From assembly GCA_965112735.1 (NCBI GenBank), contig OZ218962.1:3038001-3102000 (forward strand): a stretch of 64,000 nt of DNA. Direction: 5' to 3'. The position numbers and the translations under genes were made by a program. Source of the DNA: Phaeosaccion multiseriatum. Its lineage: Eukaryota; Ochrophyta, other classes. Shown here one piece after another: positions 56,032-64,000 of the stretch; the stretch's first letter is position 1; each line of letters starts with the position of its first letter. The notes under the pieces were generated by a model. It worked only from the letters and a program-made list of their open reading frames with translations, searched no databases and had not been told where the DNA came from.

Positions 56032-58198
56032 ATGGGACGAGAGAGCGTGCGCCCTCGTCGGGAGGGCCCCATTCGCAGGCTAAAGAAGCAAGGGAGTCGC
56101 AGCATCAGTGTCTCGGGAGCAGCTCGATACCCCAGAGGGATTGCAGCGCTGAGGGTAGTCGGAGTCGCCGCAGTACTTGTACTTGCGTACCTCTTCTTCA
56201 CAGAGCATGGTTCCGAGGAGGAGTCGGCCTGGTTTGAGGTGAGTGCCGGTGCTCTCTGACCTAATCAATGATACCACCCAGAACGTGGTGTCGTCTCTTA
56301 GCTCTACTTTCATGTCTGAGAGTTTGTGGGAGGGAGCCTTCTTATCCCTATCTTTCCTATTGCGCACGTTATTATTTAAGTTTCTTTACCTGCTTGGGCG
56401 CCCCTATCTGCTCTGCGTTACCCCCTCTCTCTTCTGCTCTCTCATCTCTCTCTTCTCTCCTCCCCCTCCCCCCCCCTTCCTCCTCCTCCTCCTCCTCCTC
56501 CTCCTCCTCCTCCTCCTCCTCCTCCTCCTCCTCCTCCTCCTCCTCCTCCTCCTCCTCCTCCTCCTCCTCCTCCTCCTCCTCCTCCTCTCCCTCCTCCTCC
56601 TCCTCCTCCTCCTCCTCCTCCTCCTCATGCTGCTGCTGCTGCTGCTGCTGCTACTACTACTGCTGTGATTTCTCCCCTACTCCTTCCCCAATGAAAGGCT
56701 GGCCTACCCGGCGCAGGCGAGAACGCCTCTGTGACATCTGTCTCTGTAGCATCTGCTCGAGACGAGTCCGGCGCCTTCCTGCTGGGCTATAGCTCGCTCG
56801 ATGGAGTCGTGAGCACTTCTGCCCTCGGTGAGCCCCCTCTGCCCTCCTGCCTGGGTTGCGTCAAGGCAGAGCATAAACCATAAGGATGACAGCCCAAGGG
56901 GGCAGATGGTGGCAGATGGCACGCAGATGAGGCAGTCGGACAGAGGGGTGTATGCGGGAGTGGAAACCATACAGAAATACACCCAACTTAGTGTGACCTC
57001 TTAGCCTTCTATGCTCTCTTTTCGCCCTCCCCTGCACACCGACGCCATTCATTCATTCATTCATTCATTCATTCATTCATTCCGGCCGCCCCCCTGTCCA
57101 CCACTCTGTCCTGCCCTTCTTCCCACCCGCCCCTTCCCTTCGCCCCATTGACTGCCATCCGCCCTTTCCTTTCTCTCAGGGGCGGCGCTATCGAGTGTGA
57201 CGCGTCACCCCGTGGACGTGGAGTCTCTTGGATGGCGCAAGCTCGGGAGGGAGGGGCAGCGCCTCGCGGCGGAGGGGAGGCTGTACCCCGCCATGCAGGC
57301 CTTCAACGCCCTCTTCCAGGTGTGTGTGTGTGTGTGTGTGTGTGCGTGTGTGTGTGTGTGTGTGCGTGTGTGTGTGTGTATGGGTGTGTGTATGGGTGTG
57401 TGTATGTGTGTGTATGTGTGTGTGGAAAGGATGGGGGGGGGGGGGCAGCTAACGGTGTGTGTAGGGGGGGTGTAGATTGGCCAGTTAACTGCACTTTGCA
57501 CTTTGGGAAAATTGCCCGGCCAAGCGAGGGCCGTCGGCCCTCGGCCTATTTGTATAGGTGGCACAGCAAATTTGGCCGCCACAACTCACAATCAAGTGGA
57601 AGGCGTTCGAAATCACTACTCACGCGCTTTCGTGTGTGTGCAAAGCGCGTGAGTAGTGATGTGGTGTTGTGTATCACCAACTGGTGGTGTGGTTGACTGA
57701 GCGAAGGGTGGCGTCTCCTGTACTGTGGTGGAAGCACGCAAGCAACGATGAACAACTATTATCTCCTGCCTACTCCCTGCTCACCGCCCCTGAGCCGTAC
57801 CCCCCCCCCTCTCCTCCTTGCCGCGTTGTGTCTCCACCCCTCCAATACTTGGTCTGTGCGAGAAGTCGCCAACTGTGTACAGCTCCATCCCCCTGCGGCA
57901 GCGCTATGAGCTACACCTGGCCCTGTCCGACGTGCTGTTGGACCTGCACATGTACAGGTTGGTCATACGGTAGGGGGAAGGGGGGAGGGGGGCCGGCATG
58001 TTGTGAAATGACATCACATGTGCTCCGTCTCTCTCATTCTCTTTCTCTCTCTCTCTTTCTCTTTATCCCTCCCTCCCTCCCTCCCTCCCTCCCTTCCTCC
58101 CTCCCCCCTTCCCTCTCTCTCTCTCCTTGTCGCTCGCTCGCTCTTGCTCTCTCTCCTATCTCCATTTCTCTTGCTCTTGCTCTCTCTCCCTCTCCCTC

Positions 58199-58241
<43 letters not shown>

Positions 58242-58627
58242 CCCCTTCTCCTGGTTGAGGCCGTCCGTCGGTTAAGAAACACACACACACCCACGTCCGT
58301 CCCCCCCACCAACCCACGCACGCACCCCCCCCCCCCCTCTGACTTGCTTCCCCAGCCGAGCTGAGCACTCGCTGTACGAGGCGATTTCCGTGGGCGGCAT
58401 GGGCGGGTGGGAGGGGGGAAGCTTCGCAGCCTACTTCCGCCTCGCCACGGCCTGCGCGCTGCAGGGGAGACTCCAAGAGGCGGCCAGGCACTACAAGCAG
58501 TGCCTCTTTCTGAGGTGGGATGGATGGCAGTGAATGGCGGGGGGGAGGGGGGTGCTTCCTTTCTTTCCCCTTCTTTCGCCCCTTGCCTTTCTTTGTTCCT
58601 CCACTTCTGGCTCTCTCTCTCTCTCTC

Positions 58628-58663
<36 letters not shown>

Positions 58664-58802
58664 TCTTTCTCTCCTCTCTCTCCCTCTCCCTCTCCCTCTC
58701 CCTCTCTCTCTCTCCTCCTCTCACCGCGGCTGTCCCCCGTGCCTTCTCCTCCTTGCCCATATGCCTTGCCATACGGGATGGCATCACACGTACGCCCACA
58801 CA

Positions 58803-58859
<57 letters not shown>

Positions 58860-59140
58860 GCTGTCTCTCCCTCCCCCAGGCCGAAGTCTCTCCTGGCGCT
58901 GCAGCAGCTGGGCAGGCTCCTCTTCTGTATGGGCCGCCTCAACGAGGGAAGACACTACCTGTCCAGGTCAGTTTCTCATCCATGTAGAGGCATACAGGCA
59001 TGTAGAGGCATATAGACCCCCTCTTGCTTTGCTTGCCCATATACCTGCCCTGGCCTGTGCCGCTCGTGTGACACCCTGCTGGACTGACGAGGTATCTTTG
59101 CACTCTCTCCATACTTGGCTTCGTTGCTGTCGGGCCGTCC

Positions 59141-59193
<53 letters not shown>

Positions 59194-59223
59194 TTGGCTT
59201 CGTTGCTGTTGGGCCGTCCCTCC

Positions 59224-59275
<52 letters not shown>

Positions 59276-62200
59276 CTCTCTGTCCATGTGGCTCTCATGC
59301 CCCTTCTGCCTCTCCTCAGGGCGCTGGACATGTTCAAATCCGCCGACGCTGCCAATGTTGAGGCGATGACGTCATTCTCCTCCACCCGCCCCACCGGCCT
59401 GTATCACTGGTGAGCAGTGAACCCCGCCCATACAGAGGCATACGGGCACATGCAGAGGCGTACACACACACACGGGGGGGAGGGCCAAGGAGCTGTCGCA
59501 CTCACCCCTCCCTCCCTCCCTCCCTCCCTCCCTCCCTCCCTCCATCCATCCATCCCTCCCTCCCTCCCTCGCTCCCTCCCTCTCTCCCTCCCTCCCCCCC
59601 TCCTTCCCTCGCTCCCTCCCTCGCTCCCTCCCTCCCTCCCTCCCTCCCTCCCTCCCCCCATCCTTCCCTCGCTCCATCTCCGCATATACTTCTCTCCCTC
59701 AAAGGGTCAACGCTTACATGCTTGAAGCCTTCAGTCGCCCCCCACCCCCTCTCCTTGACGAGGAGGCAGCACACCTCTCACCGCTACTTCAGAGCCATGG
59801 CCAGGGCCAGGGTCAGGGTCAGCCCTCCTCGATGGGTGCCCCCCCAGGCTACTCTGCCGCCGCCAGCTTCTACTATCTGCAGGAGCTGCTGGAGGGAGAG
59901 GGGAAGGGGCAGGGGCAGCAGTTGGTGATACAACAGCGTCTGCCGGGCAAGGTACGACTGACACATACATCGAGTGCCATCCATGGCACATCGTATGGCG
60001 GTACTGTGCAGTACAGTGCGTTGTGGTGCGCACACATCCTCTTCCCTCTTCCCTCTTCCCTCCTCCCTCTTCCTTCTTCCCTCTTCCCTGCTCTCTCTTC
60101 CCTCCTCCCTCTTCCCTCTTCCCTTCTCCCTCTTCCCTCTTCCCTCTTCCCTCTTCCCTCTTACCTCTTCCCTCCTCCCTCTTCCCTCCTCCCTCTTCCC
60201 TCTTCCCTCTTCCCTCTTCCCTCTTCCCTCTTCCCTCCTCCCTCTTCCCTCCTCCCTCCTCCCTCTTCCCTCTTCCCGCCCTCCCTCTTCCCTCTTCCCT
60301 CTTCTCTCTTCCCTCTTCCCTCTTCCCTCTTCCCTCTTCCCTCCTTCCTCGTTGGACTAGGAAGTGCACGATCCGTGAGGCCTGATGCACCCACCACCCA
60401 CCCCCCACCCACCCCCCACCCACCCACCCAAACCCGCCCCCACCCACTGCCCGCATCCACTGCCATCCACCGCCACCCGTTACCATTCCCATCTACTGCC
60501 ATCCAAGGTGCTGTACGATCTGGGGCGCTCTCTGTACCGCTTGGGTTTCCGCTCTGCGGCGCTTCACCTGATGCGCACAGGGCACAAACAGTGCACGCAG
60601 GACAGCGCTCTCAAGGCAAAAGGTAGAAGGGTCTGTATCACGAACATGTGTATGTGTAAGGGCCTGCGTGTGTGTGTTTGTGTGTTTGTGTGTGTGTGTG
60701 TGTCTGCGTGTCTGTGTGTGTCTGTGTATATATGTGTGTGTGTCTGTGTGTGTCTGTTTGTGTGTTTGTGTGTGTGTCTGTGTGTGTGTCTGTGTGTGTC
60801 TGTGTGTATGTGTGTGTGTTTGTGTGTGTGTCTGTGTGTGTCTGTGTGTATGTGTGTGTCTGTGTGTATGTGTGTGTGCGTGTGTGAGAGAGAGAGTGTG
60901 TCTGTATGTCTGTGTATACTGTATGTGTGTACCTGTGTGTGTGCGTGCGTCGACCTCCCCTGCCATCCCACGCCCCTGCCATCCACTGCCATCCCACCCC
61001 CCTGCCCTCCACGATGCAGACGAAACCGTTGCCGTTGAGCAAAAGTCCAACAAGAGGAGGGCAGAAGGAGGGGCAGCAGGAGAGGGTGTCAGTGGTGGAG
61101 CCGCATCCACTGCCATCCCCCCCACGGACACCAACTGCCTGCAGATGGAGGTGTGGCTGTGTCTGGAGATGGACACCATCGGAGAGAGCAGTGAGGAGGG
61201 GGGCCCTTCTTCGGGTCCTTCGAGCGACGCTCAGCGGTGGCAGGTACGTGCTCTCTGCAGCCAAGGCAAAGCCAACGCCAGTTGTGAGGCCCACGTGACA
61301 CGTTTCGTGTATGTCAGACAGTCTCCCTCAATCTCCTGTCATCTCCCTCAATCTCCTGTCATCTCCCTCTCCCTCAATCTCCTGTAATCTCCCTCTCCCT
61401 TCGTCCCTCCCTCGCTCACTCTCTACCTTCCTCCCTCCTCGCTCTCTTTCGACCTCTGCGGCTCTCACCCCCCTCCCTCCCTGCCTGGGCACCCACGGGA
61501 TGACTTGACACACCCAAGGAGGTGGAACAGTGCGTGGACTCACTTCTCAGAAGCGCCGAGGAAGGTTCCTCAGACATGCCGCAGGTGGGGCACGTGAGAG
61601 ACTGACTAAACAAGCCTTACGTAGGAGCACGTACCCGTGTACGTACATACGCGGATTTCTGATACCTTTTTATCTGTGTAACTTCCTGCTTCACCCAACC
61701 CCAGCAAGCTGATACCCAACCTCCGGTGCCCAACTCCGGCAAGCAGGTGCCTGTGGAGGATATGTTCGAGATGCTTCCTCTTCTCTCTTCTCTACAGCTC
61801 GTAGGGGGGAGCGGGCCGTATCACCAACGGCTGGAGCCGCTGCTGCGCAATGTTTCCCTTCTACTACGGCACCTCTCTCCAGACCTTGAAATCGAGAGCC
61901 TCTCCAAGGGGACAGGAGGAAAAGCTAGGCCAGTTGGTGATACAGCAGCAGCAGGGGCAGGGGATAGGCAGGCAGAGCGCGGGCCCGCAGGCACCGACGA
62001 GGGCCCCATCAAGGTGAGCTAGCTGCTGCTGTATCACCAACTGCGATATCACGACGGCTGCTGCTGCTGCTGCTACCGTATCACCAACTGCTGTATTCCC
62101 GACTGCTGCCCATCGCGTTCACCTCCTTTGCTGCTCTGCTCTGCTCTGCTCTGCTCTGCTCTGCTCTTCGCCCCTCCTCGTACGTCTCCAATCTCCCTCC

Positions 62201-62351
62201 TCCCCATATGCCTGCAACCCTCCCCAGGTGGGCTTTGTGCTGGCATCCCTGAGCAGTGGTGATGCCGTCACTCGTTCCTTTTGGAGAGTCGTGCGCAGCC
62301 TGGACCCCTCCCTCTTCGCAGCCACGCTCTTCACCTTCCCCTACAGAGAAG

Positions 62352-62397
<46 letters not shown>

Positions 62398-64000
62398 ATG
62401 TGTTTATGTGTTTATGTGTTTATGTGTGTGTGCGTGCAGCTCCTCCAACAGCTTCAGGCTCATCGTCCCTGACATACCCCTTCCCTTCCGTTCACGGTGC
62501 CCTCACCCCCTCTCCCCTTCTTCTCCTCCCCTCCCTCTCTCCATCTCCCCCTCTCCCCTCTCCCTTCCTGCCTACATGCCTGCCTATATACCTGCCTATA
62601 TGCCTGCAGATGGGTTGTACCTGCCCCCCTCGCCACCACCCGCCCATGTCAAGGTGGTGGTGCTGCCGTATATGAACATCGGGGCGGCACGGCAGCTCAT
62701 CGGAAGGCAACAGATGGACGTCCTGCTGTGGTCAGACTGGTGCGTGCGTGCGTGTGTGAGGGAGGGAGAGGGTGACGCCACGCCACGCCACACACATGTA
62801 GTCCGAAACGTTCGCTTCTGGCTGAAACCGCATTTGCTTTTGTTGCTACCTGTTCTCGTCTGCCCTATTTTCTCTCTTCTTCTCCCTTCTCTCTCTCCCT
62901 CCCACCCACTCTCTCTCCCTGTCCTCTATCCCCCTTCCACCCTCTCTCTATCTCCCTCCCCCCCTACCCCACCCTTCCTCCCCTCCAGGCTGGAGACGGG
63001 CCCTTTCCTCCTCGCACACACACGTATGGCTCCCCTCCAGGGCGTGCTCTGGTCTACAGGCCTGCCCATATACCTACCGCATATGGACATACACCTCACC
63101 TCAGACCTCCTTCCGCGCCAACCCGGAAACCTCATTGATGTCCTCAATACTGCGAGTGGCCCTTCGTCTTTGGGCTCAGAGGACGATGCAGCAGATGGCG
63201 ACGATGGTCCGGAGGTTGTGTCTGTGAGGGGCCTTCCGTGGCTGCTGGAGGGAGTGGAGGGTACTCAGTGGGAAGGGCAGCAAGAAGGGCGGGAGGGGCA
63301 GGAGGGGGACGGGGAAGGGGAAGGGGACGATAGCAGAGGCAGCATGGAAGGGGACAGCGATGGGAACACCAGTGGTGATGGCAGCGCCACCACCACCACC
63401 ACCACCACCAGCAGCAGCAGCAGCAGCAGCCGCATCAGCAGCCGCGTCAGCAGCACCAACAACAGCTTCAGCAAGCAGCGTGAGGTGAAGGGTGCGAAGG
63501 GTGGGAGGGGTGGCAGCCCTCGATATGAGTACCATGGCCACTTGTTCTTCGAGCACCAGAGGCTCTATGTCGTGCCTCCCGTGCCCCCCGGGTACCTCTC
63601 CCCGGCCTTTGACGAGGCCATCAGCGGCATCCTCAAAAAGGATCCCGACGCGGAAATCGTGTATCTGAAGGAGTCGGATGGAGGAGGAGGAGGAGGAGGA
63701 GGAGGAGCAGGAGGAGGAGGAGGAAGAGGAGCAGCAGCAAGAGGGGGAGGAGGGTCGCTTCACGCTCACCTCCTCCTCCAGCGAAGAGAACGAGCAGAAG
63801 AGGCGAGGCGGAGGGGAGGAAAGCAAGGGTTTCGGAATGAAGGTGGTGATAGCAACGGAGACGATCGGGGCACCAGCAACGGCTCCTACCCCCCCGAGGG
63901 ACTGGAAGATGAGAAGGAGGACGAACATGATAGTAGTGGTGGAAGTGGTGGAAGTGGTGGAAGTGGTGGTGGTGGTGGCGGTGGTGGGGGCGTCCCGGGG
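56032..64000 (+). CDS. Membrane-anchored TPR protein with GT41 (O-GlcNAc transferase)-like region, 3' partial
   Basis: Fifteen exons: 56032-56238, 56698-56827, 57180-57319, 57863-57957, 58356-58514, 58880-58966, 59320-59409, 59705-59951, 60508-60622, 61020-61243, 61519-61584, 61705-62013, 62228-62351, 62610-62739 and 62989->64000. Every junction keeps phase; the 62351/62610 intron uses a GC donor. Residues 40-60 ([18 protein letters not shown]) form a type II signal anchor after a basic N-terminus, as in Golgi glycosyltransferases. The middle has TPR-like helix pairs ([60 protein letters not shown]). Exons 14-15 read [31 protein letters not shown] and [10 protein letters not shown], resembling the GT41 stretch around RPAPIQVxWxGxP and DYxxx[21 protein letters not shown] and [13 protein letters not shown] follow. 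The donor substrate is not proven. Confidence 0.75.
56479..56627. repeat. (CCT)n trinucleotide run, about 150 bp
   Basis: Nearly pure CTC/CCT repeat in intron 1 of the TPR/GT41-like gene, followed by a CTG/CTA run to 56665. Confidence 0.95.
57054..57082. repeat. (CATT)n microsatellite
   Basis: About seven CATT units in intron 2 of the TPR/GT41-like gene. Confidence 0.9.
57320..57424. repeat. (GT)n tract starting at a 5' splice site
   Basis: The donor at 57320 is the first GT of the repeat. GT units continue with CG and GGT interruptions. Confidence 0.92.
58802..58858. repeat. (CT)n microsatellite before an acceptor
   Basis: About 28 CT units in the intron ending at 58879; serves as an extended pyrimidine tract. 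Similar CT tracts lie at 58020-58235 and 58610-58720. Confidence 0.93.
59095..59275. repeat. Tandem duplication of a CT-rich segment with (CA)n end
   Basis: The block CCATACTTGGCTTCGTTGCT followed by GGGCCGTCCCTCCT and a (CT)n run occurs twice, at 59110-59187 and 59188-59243; a (CA)n run ends the array. Confidence 0.88.
59500..59672. repeat. (TCCC)n tetramer array
   Basis: Pyrimidine tetramers with ATCC and GCTC variants, ending about 30 bp before the acceptor at 59704. Confidence 0.93.
60041..60351. repeat. (CTTCCCT)n heptamer satellite
   Basis: About 310 bp of CTTCCCT and CTCCCT units in intron 8 of the TPR/GT41-like gene. All three frames are open because of composition. Confidence 0.94.
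60664..60952. repeat. (GT)n-rich satellite with TGTCTGTGTG units
   Basis: Lies in intron 9 of the TPR/GT41-like gene, with GTATGTGTGTG variants. Confidence 0.93.
62352..62422. repeat. (GT)n tract after a GC 5' splice site
   Basis: Starts at the donor GCACGT (62352) and continues as (GT)n, then four GTTTATGT-type units. Confidence 0.9.

Noticed and set aside
1799-62160. A CRISPR-like array among the many short direct repeats
   Set aside because: Repeats are contiguous or irregularly spaced, there are no unique spacers of even length, and the DNA is eukaryotic.

Overview
The window is nuclear DNA of a GC-rich, intron-rich eukaryote. The best clue to its identity is a divergent gene pair at 6.3-11.5 kb: a PAP/fibrillin gene and a nuclear cbbX (red-type Rubisco activase). 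Both proteins begin with a signal peptide followed by an Ala-Phe cleavage motif and a basic transit region, the bipartite targeting signal of red-derived secondary plastids. A photosynthetic stramenopile or close relative fits best; the species cannot be named from the sequence. Spliceosomal introns are mostly about 90-650 bp, GT-AG, with G/GT-rich 5' ends and C/T-rich 3' ends full of microsatellites. I built exon models by hand from splice signals and reading-frame phase.

Layout: 1-1643 (+) the 3' end of a gene with a RecB/Cas4-like PD-(D/E)XK nuclease domain; 2124-5177 (-) a huge Gln/Ser/Gly-rich protein; 5519-5712 a minisatellite; 6277-7467 (-) fibrillin; 7653-11456 (+) cbbX. From 12.5 to 22.8 kb there is a duplicated and decayed region: a 7TM protein (-), an intact FNIP-like repeat protein (-), a Cys-rich type I membrane protein (-), a partial copy of the latter's 3' end, and retroelement remnants. 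23989-31342 (+) is a seven-exon AT-hook chromatin protein; 31772-32801 (+) msrA; 33183-34701 (-) a broken FNIP-like paralogue; 34899-41050 (+) Mediator subunit MED8, whose last intron holds a 4.4 kb satellite; 41160-41575 (+) a third FNIP-like relic. 42312-45550 (-) is a myristoylation-motif EF-hand protein, divergent from 45895-50543 (+), a PPR protein. 51178-53090 (-) is an ankyrin/BTB pseudogene; 53153-55959 (+) a 5'-truncated non-LTR retrotransposon with a 12-bp target-site duplication; 56032->64000 (+) a membrane-anchored TPR/GT41-like glycosyltransferase, cut by the window end.

The genes are functionally unrelated (plastid photosynthesis support, transcription, redox repair, organelle RNA, glycosylation), as expected for eukaryotic gene order. 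The most unusual signal runs across gene boundaries: a short motif, CAGTTGGTGATACAGCAG, and close variants occur about 27 times in 64 kb, on both strands, in coding and non-coding DNA and in several reading frames. Two further dispersed motifs, one concentrated at intron ends, accompany it. No prokaryotic system, CRISPR array or tRNA/rRNA gene was seen.
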